Below are positions 1-7,459 of a stretch of DNA of 9,256 bases, one piece after another. Below the pieces are notes generated by a model. It was not told the DNA's origin, made no database searches, and saw only the letters and a program-made list of their open reading frames with translations. The stretch is from NCBI GenBank assembly GCA_964505995.1, contig CAZDLB010000071.1, positions 1 to 9,256 of the forward strand, in the 5' to 3' direction. Each line of letters starts with the position of its first letter. Position 1 is the stretch's first letter. The translations under genes and the position numbers were made by a program. This DNA comes from JAJRVH01 sp964505995 (lineage in GTDB: Bacteria > Pseudomonadota > Zetaproteobacteria > Mariprofundales > Mariprofundaceae).

Positions 1-281
1 AGTCGAAATGCCTCATCCTCGCGGCCGAGATGCACGCCATCGGCTTCCGATTCAACGGCCATCTGCCATGAATCATTGATGATGAGCCGGGCATCATGCT
101 CCTGTGTCAGCGCGCGCAGAGCTCTGGCGCGCTTCAGGGCCCGGCGGAAGCCCATGCCCTTTTCCCGCATCTGCAAGAGCCTCACGCCGCCCTTCATCGC
201 GGCCTCGGCCCGGCGCATCAGATCGTCCTCATCCAGCCCCGAGGGCAGAATGCCGTAGATCCCCGTCAGCCGTTGCTTCAC
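1..281 (-). CDS. thiE: Thiamine-phosphate synthase ThiE (N-terminal part, runs off the left edge)
   Basis: ThiE condenses HMP pyrophosphate with thiazole phosphate (or its carboxylate) to give thiamine phosphate in the cytoplasm. About 93 residues are present. Directly visible are the first strand IYGILPSG, the pattern GGVRLLQMREKG matching the family's Q-x-R-x-K pyrophosphate/pyrimidine-binding motif, and IINDSW...ADGVHLGRED matching the family's INDR...ADGVHLGQED region (an S replaces the usual R after IND). The rest of the TIM barrel lies outside the window. I place the start at a GTG (281-279) that shares bases with the TGA stop of the upstream gph (GTGA overlap); there is no ATG nearer the conserved first strand. 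This arrangement implies translational coupling to the phosphatase gene. Identity is secure from the two motifs; the exact start is inferred. Confidence 0.9.
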   Translation of the reverse strand, partial: MKQRLTGIYGILPSGLDEDDLMRRAEAAMKGGVRLLQMREKGMGFRRALKRARALRALTQEHDARLIINDSWQMAVESEADGVHLGREDEAFR

Positions 282-931
282 AGCAGGTCCAGCAGATCCC
301 TGAAATGCTTCAGGCGCACAACCCTGCCCTCGAACTCCTCGGGCAGCGGCTGGTAGCCATGCTCGCAGTAGCAGACGCTGTGGCAGCCGGCATTGAAGCC
401 GGCCTCGATATCGAAGCGCGTATCACCGACCATGACCGTATGCTCGGGCTTCACGCCCATGACCCGGCAGCACTCAAGCAGCATGTCCGGTGCCGGTTTC
501 TTTGCAAAGCCGTCCTCGGGCGACAGCGCATGCGCCAGATACGGGGTCAGCCCGAGCGCATCAAGCACCTGGATGCGCGCCTTCGCCGGCTTGGCCGTGA
601 CGCAGCTCATCGGAATCCGGCGCTTGCGCAGCTCCTCCAGCGTTTCCATGACGCCGGGGAACGGCTTGCTGAAATCGGCCGGATGCTGCTCGTAGATGTC
701 GGCAAAGGCGTGGTAAAGCGCCATCGTATCCGGATCGTCCATCGGCTTGCCGAGCACGCTGGCCGCGAGCTTCTGCGCCCCGCCGCCGACATGCGGCCGC
801 GTCTCGTCGAGGCTGAGCTGCAGCTCGTAACCCAGGGATTTCAGCGCGCGATTGGCATTGGCCTGAATGTCCGGCAGGGCATCGACGAGCGTGCCATCCA
901 GATCGAAAATAAATGCTTCAGGTTTGGACAT
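278..931 (-). CDS. gph: HAD-superfamily phosphatase, phosphoglycolate phosphatase (Gph) type
   Basis: 217 residues, close to the usual 220-230 of bacterial Gph. All four HAD motifs are present: motif I FDLDGTLVD (nucleophile Asp10, acid/base Asp12), motif II VTAKP (Thr112), motif III lysine in KKPAPD (Lys145), and motif IV GDTRFD (Asp170, Asp174). The helical cap lies at about residues 16-85 and contains the Gph-like RPHVGGGAQ. Gph family members hydrolyse 2-phosphoglycolate, but HAD substrate cannot be read from motifs. ATG at 931 has an AAGGA ribosome-binding site inside the end of queG; the two genes overlap by 14 bases, and the stop overlaps the thiE GTG. The context, coupled to thiE, leaves open a role on a thiamine intermediate (see findings). 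Family assignment is secure; the substrate is inferred. Confidence 0.85.
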   Translation of the reverse strand: MSKPEAFIFDLDGTLVDALPDIQANANRALKSLGYELQLSLDETRPHVGGGAQKLAASVLGKPMDDPDTMALYHAFADIYEQHPADFSKPFPGVMETLEELRKRRIPMSCVTAKPAKARIQVLDALGLTPYLAHALSPEDGFAKKPAPDMLLECCRVMGVKPEHTVMVGDTRFDIEAGFNAGCHSVCYCEHGYQPLPEEFEGRVVRLKHFRDLLDLL

Positions 932-2108
932 GATTTATTCCTTTTTCTTCAAATGTTAGGCGCATGTCTTCATGCGCCGCCTCATCTCTTTCCTGCGCCG
1001 CCATCCGGCCCAGCTGCCGCCGGATTTCGACTACACCATCGGCCTTGCGGCAGGCGGTCAGGATCTCGGCCAGGGCCCAGAACGCATGCGCGCGCAGCAC
1101 CGCCTCCTCCCGCTCAAGTGCATCCATAAGCGGCCCGATGAACTCGACCCTGCCGCTGTTGCCCATCGCGATGCAGACATTGCGCTGCAGGGCCGTTCTT
1201 CCGGTCCGTTTGACCGGGCTCTTGCGGAAACGGGCGCGGAAGCCCGCCTCATCCAGCGCCAGCAGGCTAGCAAGTCCGGGCAGGATATTCTCCCCTCTGG
1301 GTACAAGGAGATCCGGATCGGGCGCCCGGGCATGCCGGTTCCACGGACAGATGGCCTGGCAGTCGTCGCAGCCGTAGATGCGGTTGCCGAACAGTCTCCG
1401 CAGCCTGTGTGGCACATAACCCCGGTTCTCGATGGTGTGATAGGATATGCAACGGTTTGCATCCACGAAGAACGGTGCCGCAATGGCCTTTGTCGGGCAG
1501 ATGTCGATGCAGGCCGTGCACGAGCCGCAATGAAAACTCGCAGGCTCATCCGGCGCGATATCCGCGGTGGTGAACAGCTCGCCCAGCAGGAACCACGAAC
1601 CGAGATCGCGATGGATCGTGAGCGAATGCCTGCCCTGCCATCCCAGCCCCGAACCCTCCGCCAGCGCATGCTCGAGCACCGGCGCTGTATCGACATAGAC
1701 GCGCTGATCCTGCGGGCCGAGCAGATCATCCAGATCGCGGGCCAGCGCCTTCAGGCGCTTCTTCATGGTATCGTGGTAATCATCGCCATGGGCATAGGCG
1801 GCAATCACGCCGCAATCCCTCGCCGCATTCGCCTGCTCAAGCGAATACGGTGGCGGCGAATAGCGCATCGCAACACAGATCACGCTTCTGACGCCATCGA
1901 GCATCGTCGCGGGCTCCCTGCGCCGATTCAGCCGGCTTTCCTCCCGCATCCAGTGCATACCGGCCTCGAAGCCGCTGGCGAGCCAGCGATCGAGGTTCTC
2001 GGCAAACTTCGATGCAATCGCTGGCCGCGTGAAGCGACAGAGATCGAAGCCATGCTTGCGGGCCAGATGGCGAATGCGTGTCTTCAGCTCCTCATGTCGG
2101 CCAGGCAT
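918..2108 (-). CDS. queG: Epoxyqueuosine reductase QueG
   Basis: Catalyses the last step of queuosine synthesis, cobalamin-dependent reduction of epoxyqueuosine to queuosine at tRNA position 34. The protein has 396 residues. An N-terminal cobalamin-binding half carries the AYAHGDDYH signature (about 104-112) and the YVDTAPVLEHALAEGSGLGW segment, with the likely proton-donor Asp140. A two-cluster ferredoxin region follows: CGSCTACIDICP (Cys194, 197, 200, 204), Cys220, and CDDCQAICPW (Cys247, 250, 254). Together these give the eight cysteines for two [4Fe-4S] clusters. The C-terminal 120 or so residues look like the family's HEAT-like tRNA-binding part (RTGRTALQRNVCIAMGN). Oddity: the motif usually written GWxGKxS/T reads GWQGRHS here, so the lysine is an arginine. 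ATG at 2108 precedes the conserved first helix directly, though no strong ribosome-binding site is visible. It heads the queG-gph-thiE run. Confidence 0.95.
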   Translation of the reverse strand: MPGRHEELKTRIRHLARKHGFDLCRFTRPAIASKFAENLDRWLASGFEAGMHWMREESRLNRRREPATMLDGVRSVICVAMRYSPPPYSLEQANAARDCGVIAAYAHGDDYHDTMKKRLKALARDLDDLLGPQDQRVYVDTAPVLEHALAEGSGLGWQGRHSLTIHRDLGSWFLLGELFTTADIAPDEPASFHCGSCTACIDICPTKAIAAPFFVDANRCISYHTIENRGYVPHRLRRLFGNRIYGCDDCQAICPWNRHARAPDPDLLVPRGENILPGLASLLALDEAGFRARFRKSPVKRTGRTALQRNVCIAMGNSGRVEFIGPLMDALEREEAVLRAHAFWALAEILTACRKADGVVEIRRQLGRMAAQERDEAAHEDMRLTFEEKGINHVQT

Positions 2109-2133
2109 CGGAGCACTCTGAGGCTTTCGCTGC

Positions 2134-2146
2134 CCGATGTCATCGG
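2134..2146. promoter_or_regulatory. Small perfect palindrome in the queG / propeller-gene divergent gap
   Basis: CCGATG-T-CATCGG, a 6-bp inverted repeat with a one-base centre, lies in the 80-base gap between the divergent starts at 2108 and 2189. It falls just upstream of the putative -35 of the plus-strand gene, where an operator could sit. Palindromes this short occur by chance in GC-rich DNA, so this is only a candidate. Confidence 0.2.
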
Positions 2147-2152
2147 CATGCG

Positions 2153-2182
2153 TTGGCCGTTTCCTTCACCCGGGTCTATGAT
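2153..2182 (+). promoter_or_regulatory. Putative sigma70-type promoter of the exported propeller gene
   Basis: A -35-like TTGGCC (2153-2158, 4 of 6 consensus bases) is followed after 18 bases by TATGAT (2177-2182, 5 of 6). Transcription would be expected to begin about seven bases downstream, at roughly 2189, which is the ATG itself. No purine-rich ribosome-binding site precedes that ATG, so the message could be leaderless. This comes from reading consensus sequences only. Confidence 0.4.
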
Positions 2183-2188
2183 GAAACC

Positions 2189-3121
2189 ATGCGTCTGCAC
2201 CTTCTTCTGCCGATCGCCCTGCTTTTTACGCCCCTCGCACAGGCTGCGGATCTGTCTTCCCGCCCTTTCGCATCGCCTCAGCCTGTCCCGATCGTCGGGC
2301 TTCCGCCGGGCGCCGGCAATATCCCGATCAGTATCGAAGAGCCGTTTATCTCGCGCGATGGCCGCTTCCTGTTCTTCAATTCCGGCCACCGGGAAGGAAA
2401 CAAGGATCTGCATTTTGCCCGGCGCTTGCGCGGCACATGGGTCTATCGTGGCGAGATCGGGCCTGGCATCAACACGCCAAAGCAGGTGCAGGGGAATCCG
2501 ACGATGGATGCACGGGGTCATTTCTATTTCATCGATACGAGCGTTTCGCATATGGCCCGCAGCGGCCTGTTCGATCCCGACAGCGGTCATGTTGATGGCC
2601 TGCATGAGCTGGACTTCCTGCCAGATCGTGAAGTCCATTTCTTGCGGCAACGTTTCAGCGGCAACATGGGGGTCGAAATCAGCGCCGATGGAAAGGAGCT
2701 CTACTATTCTCGTGCGACCTGGGATCTGAATCTGTGGATGCCGGGCGACATCCTGGCTGCGGATATCCTGCTCTGCGTCCGGACTGGGGAGCGCTTTGTC
2801 TGCAACGAAGAACAGGCCCGTCGAATCATGCGCAACATCAATACCGATGCGCTGGAATACGCCGCAGCGCTCTCGCGCAATGGACTGGAGCTGTTCTTCA
2901 CTCGCATGGACAGGGACAGCATCCGTCGCGGCAGGCCTGTCTCGCGCATCATGCATGCCAGGCGCTCCACTCGGAGAGATCCCTTCGGCAGGCCGACGGA
3001 GATACTGGCCATCGGGCATCAGGACTTTGTTGAAGGGCCGGCGCTAAACGCTGATGAACACTGGCTTTATTACCACAAGCGGGTCGGCGGAAAGTTCCGC
3101 CTGTTCCGCGTCCGGCGTTAG
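2189..3121 (+). CDS. Exported PD40/TolB-like beta-propeller protein of unknown function
   Basis: 310 residues. Residues 1-19 are a Sec signal peptide: Arg2, hydrophobic core LLLPIALLF, and PLAQA just before a predicted cut ahead of ADLSS, so the mature protein should be periplasmic or secreted. I see five repeats of the PD40 pattern (a Pro/Ala-x-x-Ser/Asp-x-Gly-x-x-L/F-Y/F-F strand turn): ISRDGRFLFFNSG (54-66), MDARGHFYFIDTS (106-118), ISADGKELYYSRA (164-176), LSRNGLELFFTRM (228-240) and LNADEHWLYYHKR (286-298). This suggests a five- to six-bladed propeller, as in TolB C-terminal or WD40-like Pfam PD40 proteins. No catalytic motif is recognisable, so it is probably a binding protein. I prefer this ATG to upstream in-frame starts because it begins the signal peptide; an upstream start at 2078 would overlap queG. 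It is the only plus-strand gene in the left two-thirds of the window and has no operon partner. Confidence 0.75.
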   Translation: MRLHLLLPIALLFTPLAQAADLSSRPFASPQPVPIVGLPPGAGNIPISIEEPFISRDGRFLFFNSGHREGNKDLHFARRLRGTWVYRGEIGPGINTPKQVQGNPTMDARGHFYFIDTSVSHMARSGLFDPDSGHVDGLHELDFLPDREVHFLRQRFSGNMGVEISADGKELYYSRATWDLNLWMPGDILAADILLCVRTGERFVCNEEQARRIMRNINTDALEYAAALSRNGLELFFTRMDRDSIRRGRPVSRIMHARRSTRRDPFGRPTEILAIGHQDFVEGPALNADEHWLYYHKRVGGKFRLFRVRR

Positions 3122-3426
3122 GCCTGCTGGCTCGCCCGTGCTCCGGAGCCCCTGATCTGACGGCTCAGATACCGGTGTGAAAGATTCAGCCCCACCAGGA
3201 TGGCACCGATCAGAAACCAGGTGGCCACGGCATCGATGATGAACTCCGGATTCAGCGACTGCGTCGCCAGACTGACGGTCACCGCAGCCAGCCTGTCCGG
3301 GCTGAAGATCAGGGCGGCAAAGACGCCGAGCGCCATCAGAGCCGCCGGCCCCTTGATCAGGCAGAACCACAGCGTGTGGATCAGGCGGTTGAGTTCTTCG
3401 GTGAGTCTGAGATAGATCGTCTGCAT
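3118..3426 (-). CDS. Small two-helix inner-membrane protein, unknown
   Basis: I do not recognise this 102-residue protein. A short amphipathic N-terminus (MQTIYLRLTEELNRLIHT) is followed by one hydrophobic segment at about 19-41 (with an internal Lys-Gly-Pro) and a second at about 63-82, with a basic tail (HRYLSRQIRG) after it. This predicts two membrane-spanning helices, with the region 43-58 short and only mildly hydrophobic. The ATG has a very good ribosome-binding site (AGGAGA five bases upstream), which supports a real gene. Its TAA stop (3120-3118) interlocks with the TAG stop of the convergent propeller gene (3119-3121). It lies 92 bases downstream of tsaE in the same direction, so it may be the last gene of the CBS-tsaE run or have its own promoter. 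Function cannot be assigned. Confidence 0.7.
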   Translation of the reverse strand: MQTIYLRLTEELNRLIHTLWFCLIKGPAALMALGVFAALIFSPDRLAAVTVSLATQSLNPEFIIDAVATWFLIGAILVGLNLSHRYLSRQIRGSGARASQQA

Positions 3427-3483
3427 GTCATTCTCCTGTTCCGTCGGGTATGTTCCGAAGTCTAGGCGCCTGACTGCAGAAGG

Positions 3484-3503
3484 CCGGTGATCAATGCCAC
3501 CGG
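3484..3503 (-). other. Weak hairpin downstream of tsaE
   Basis: CCGGTG (3484-3489) pairs with CACCGG (3498-3503) across an 8-base loop, 16 bases past the tsaE stop. No run of T follows on the minus strand, so it is not a classical intrinsic terminator. It could modulate read-through into the small membrane-protein gene, or be chance. Confidence 0.25.
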
Positions 3504-3518
3504 AACCGAATTGATGGA

Positions 3519-3941
3519 TCAGGAAAGTGTGATGAAGCGGATCTCGGGATTGCTCGCATCAAGCATCAGCGAGACATGGCGCACACGGGAACCCAGCAGC
3601 TCCGGGGCGCGTTCGGGCCATTCGATCAGACAGATCCATGGCGGCTGGAAATAATCCCGGATGCCGATGGCCTCGAGTTCCTCGGCGCCCTCCAGGCGAT
3701 ACCAGTCCATGTGCGCCAGCCTGCACCCCCTCCCCTCATATTCCTGGATGATGGCAAAGGTCGGGCTGGGCATGGCCTCGTCCGTCACCCCGAGCGCGCG
3801 CATCACGGCGCGACAGAACACGCTCTTGCCGGCACCAAGCTCGCCGTGCAGCGCGACGATATCCCCGGGTTTCAGGGATTCGGCAAAACGCTGGGCAAAG
3901 GCAATGGTTTCCGCTTCACTCCGAAGCCGGATCGGGTTCAC
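3519..3941 (-). CDS. tsaE: tRNA threonylcarbamoyladenosine synthesis ATPase TsaE
   Basis: TsaE (YjeE) is the ATPase of the TsaB-TsaD-TsaE complex that installs t6A at position 37 of ANN-decoding tRNAs. The 140-residue length is close to the usual 150-160. Motifs seen: the Walker A loop GELGAGKS (33-40, Lys39; family members more often end GKT), SPTF (59-62, switch region), HMDWYRL (77-83, matching HxDxYRL), and LIEWPERA (105-112, with Glu107 and Trp108). The start is GTG at 3941-3939, which overlaps the TGA stop of the CBS gene (GTGA), so translation is probably coupled. TsaE is commonly near queG in Gammaproteobacteria; here queG lies about 1.4 kb further along the same strand, with two unrelated genes between. 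The identification is secure. Confidence 0.95.
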   Translation of the reverse strand: MNPIRLRSEAETIAFAQRFAESLKPGDIVALHGELGAGKSVFCRAVMRALGVTDEAMPSPTFAIIQEYEGRGCRLAHMDWYRLEGAEELEAIGIRDYFQPPWICLIEWPERAPELLGSRVRHVSLMLDASNPEIRFITLS

Positions 3942-4408
3942 GCGTGCGCGGCTCCGGCATTGCGTCGGGCCAGGGCGCGGATCACATCGTGGCGGGAGAT
4001 CATGCCGACGACGGTGTCGCCATCGAGCACCGGCAGATGGTGCACATGCGCATCAGACATGATCGTTGCGATCTCGTCCAGGCCGGCATCGGGCTGCACG
4101 CTTTTAACCTCCGGCTGCATCAGATCCTCGGCAGTCATGGCCTGCATGCGGGCAAGCTCTTCCTCGAAGCGCTGCTCGCCCACCGGGATGACCATATCGA
4201 ACACGGCCAGCGCCGTGGGTAGATGCAGATTGGCCTGCTGATCGATCAGATCCGAGTCGGTAATCACGCCGAGCAGCCGTTTCTCATCATCGACGACGAG
4301 CAGCCCGGTCAGATCCTCCTCGGCAAAACGCCGGGCGATCTCGGCCAGCGGTGTCTCGGCCGTGCAATGGGCCGGCTCGGCATTCATGATGTCCCTGGCT
4401 TTGAGCAT
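3938..4408 (-). CDS. Two-CBS-domain protein
   Basis: 156 residues consisting almost entirely of a CBS pair (Bateman module). The first domain spans about 2-75: KARDIMNAEPAHC, then LTGLLVVDDEKRLLGVITDSDLI. The second spans about 92-148: TAEDLMQPEVKSV, then HVHHLPVLDGDTVVGMISRHDVI. A linker with FEEELARMQ (81-89) joins them. There is no attached catalytic or transport domain. Known CBS pairs bind AMP, ATP, SAM or similar ligands and act as regulatory sensors; the ligand here is not determinable. ATG at 4408 is chosen because AGGAGG (4419-4414) sits five bases upstream; an upstream in-frame ORF reaches into thiC and is not credible. It overlaps tsaE by four bases and follows thiC after a 55-base gap that contains its own likely -10 element. 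Confidence 0.88.
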   Translation of the reverse strand: MLKARDIMNAEPAHCTAETPLAEIARRFAEEDLTGLLVVDDEKRLLGVITDSDLIDQQANLHLPTALAVFDMVIPVGEQRFEEELARMQAMTAEDLMQPEVKSVQPDAGLDEIATIMSDAHVHHLPVLDGDTVVGMISRHDVIRALARRNAGAAHA

Positions 4409-4424
4409 GATCGCCTCCTTGCGT

Positions 4425-4441
4425 GACGGGAACAGCCCGTC
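4425..4441 (-). other. Hairpin in the leader of the CBS gene / after thiC
   Basis: GACGGG and CCCGTC form a 6-bp stem with a 5-base loop. No T run follows on the minus strand, so it is a poor intrinsic terminator for thiC. If transcription starts near 4442 from the adjacent -10, this stem would lie at the very 5' end of the CBS-tsaE message, six bases before the ribosome-binding site, where it could stabilise the mRNA. Confidence 0.3.
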
Positions 4442-4448
4442 CAACTGC

Positions 4449-4454
4449 ATTATA
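4449..4454 (-). promoter_or_regulatory. Perfect -10 element (TATAAT) ahead of the CBS-tsaE genes
   Basis: The minus strand reads TATAAT ten bases after the thiC stop codon, with a predicted start near 4442 and a 34-base leader to the CBS ATG. No good -35 hexamer is found at 16-18 bases (it would lie within the end of thiC), and there is no extended TG. A perfect -10 hexamer is uncommon in GC-rich DNA, so a local promoter is plausible. Confidence 0.4.
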
Positions 4455-4463
4455 GCCGATGCA

Positions 4464-6326
<1,863 letters not shown>

Positions 6327-6353
6327 GCTGCCTCCGCTTCAACGATAATCCAC

Positions 6354-6369
6354 CAAGCCGAACGGCTTG
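6354..6369 (-). promoter_or_regulatory. Hairpin close to the thiC ribosome-binding site
   Basis: CAAGCCG (6354-6360) and CGGCTTG (6363-6369) are perfectly complementary with a 2-base centre. In RNA this would fold as a 6-bp stem with a 4-base loop. It lies 18 bases upstream of the GGAGG of thiC (6335-6331), in the expected leader, and may act with the larger palindrome upstream. The pairing is seen in the sequence; the function is not known. Confidence 0.35.
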
Positions 6370-6382
6370 CGCGAGCTGCGAA

Positions 6383-6411
6383 CTATACCCGAGCGTCGCA
6401 CTCGGGTATAG
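6383..6411. promoter_or_regulatory. Large perfect palindrome between divergent thiC and ygfZ
   Basis: The arms CTATACCCGAG (6383-6393) and CTCGGGTATAG (6401-6411) are exact reverse complements over 11 bp, around a 7-base centre. Its midpoint is about 71 bases from the thiC start and 94 from the ygfZ start. On the minus strand the proximal arm ends in TATAGT (6387-6382), a 5-of-6 match to a -10 box, so a protein bound here could block a thiC promoter; the -35 match is poor. In RNA it would form a very stable stem, but no T run follows on either strand, so a plain terminator is unlikely. Operator, attenuator-type leader element or dispersed repeat are all possible. Only one copy occurs in this window. 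Confidence 0.6.
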
Positions 6412-6490
6412 CCGCCATCCCGCCCGGATGCCGTCCCCATCGCCTGCGCCCCATGGATGCGTTCCCGGCGAGCTGATAGCCTGCGCTTTC

Positions 6491-7459
6491 ATGCAGCATC
6501 GCCTTCCACGACTTAGCCCCGAGACGGCCGAAACCCTGTTCCATTCCTATGTGATGGCCCGGCGCACCGCCTGGTCGGTGCTCAAGGCCTCCGGCGAGGG
6601 ACTGCGCGACTACCTTCAGGGGCAGCTCACCCAGGATATTCGCCGGCTGACACAGGATCGCGGCATCCACGCCTGCCTGCTCACGCCCCAGGGCAGGCCC
6701 GAAGCCGAACTCTATCTCCTCGAGGGAGTAAACGACGAGCTGATCCTGCTGACGCCATCGGAATACGCCGAGGCGACGGTCGCGCGCCTGCGCCGCTTCG
6801 CGCTGGGCTACCAGCTGCGCATCGGCATCGTTGCCAGCATGGGCGTCTGCACGATTCAGGGGGCGAATGCCGTGGAGGGGCTGAACCGCTTCGGCCTTTC
6901 AGAGCCGGGGGCAGGATGGCTGGCAACCAGCCATCGGGATGATCGCCATGCGCTGTGCATCTCTGAGGACCCGCGCGGTTTCTGGGTCATGGCCGCGGAT
7001 GAGGCCATCGACCGATGCCTGGCAGACTCGGAGCATGCGGTCGCTGAGGATCAGATCGAGGCGATGCGCATCATCCAGGGCCTGCCCCGTTTCGGCTGCG
7101 AATGGGATGCTTCCGTGTACCCACTGAATGCGAACCTGATCGAGTTTCAGGGTGTCAGTTTCGACAAGGGCTGCTATGTCGGTCAGGAGGTGACCAGCCG
7201 CATGCACTGGCGCGGTGGCATCCGCAAGCGGCTTTATCGCTGCCGGCTTGGCAAGGCTCCCGAAACCGACCTCCCCTGCCCCGTCCGCCTGAACAGCGGA
7301 TCGGCGATCGGCGAGCTGAAATCGGCGGCGCTGGATCATGAGGGAGTGGCTCATGGCATCGTCTGGCTGCCGATCGAGGTGGCTGAATCGGCATCTTCCG
7401 GGCTGACGCTGGAAGACGGAACCGGAATCGAGCTTGGCGAGGCCTGTCATGCCGGCTAG
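6491..7459 (+). CDS. ygfZ: YgfZ/GcvT-like folate-binding protein
   Basis: YgfZ (COG0354 family) is a tetrahydrofolate-binding relative of glycine-cleavage T protein that helps keep certain Fe-S enzymes active, MiaB in E. coli being the known example. The 322 residues match the family length. The defining signature KGCYVGQE (226-233, with redox-active Cys228) is intact, followed by the typical TSRMHWRGGIRKRLYR. The N-terminal YLQGQLTQDI (41-50) and CLLTPQGRP (62-70) are also characteristic. ATG at 6491 gives a normal N-terminus but has no clear ribosome-binding site; an in-frame upstream extension shows no protein-like character. It leads a plus-strand run (ygfZ, DUF4936-like, dapE, queF) and overlaps the next gene by 11 bases. 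It is divergent from thiC, itself an Fe-S enzyme. Confidence 0.93.
   Translation: MQHRLPRLSPETAETLFHSYVMARRTAWSVLKASGEGLRDYLQGQLTQDIRRLTQDRGIHACLLTPQGRPEAELYLLEGVNDELILLTPSEYAEATVARLRRFALGYQLRIGIVASMGVCTIQGANAVEGLNRFGLSEPGAGWLATSHRDDRHALCISEDPRGFWVMAADEAIDRCLADSEHAVAEDQIEAMRIIQGLPRFGCEWDASVYPLNANLIEFQGVSFDKGCYVGQEVTSRMHWRGGIRKRLYRCRLGKAPETDLPCPVRLNSGSAIGELKSAALDHEGVAHGIVWLPIEVAESASSGLTLEDGTGIELGEACHAG

Noticed and set aside
104..1129. A 341-codon plus-strand frame opposite gph and thiE
   Set aside because: It runs across three real minus-strand genes and has low-complexity Ala/Arg/Pro content.
972..2729. A 585-codon plus-strand open frame opposite queG
   Set aside because: It is the antisense frame of queG, whose cysteine clusters and motifs are unmistakable. 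The frame is rich in Arg, His and Gln with no domain, as expected for a GC-rich shadow.
4425..4441. Intrinsic terminator for thiC
   Set aside because: A 6-bp stem is present but no T run follows it. I kept it only as a hairpin.
6383..6411. CIRCE-type heat-shock operator or intrinsic terminator
   Set aside because: The arms do not resemble TTAGCACTC/GAGTGCTAA, the spacing is 7 rather than 9, and there is no poly-T on either side.
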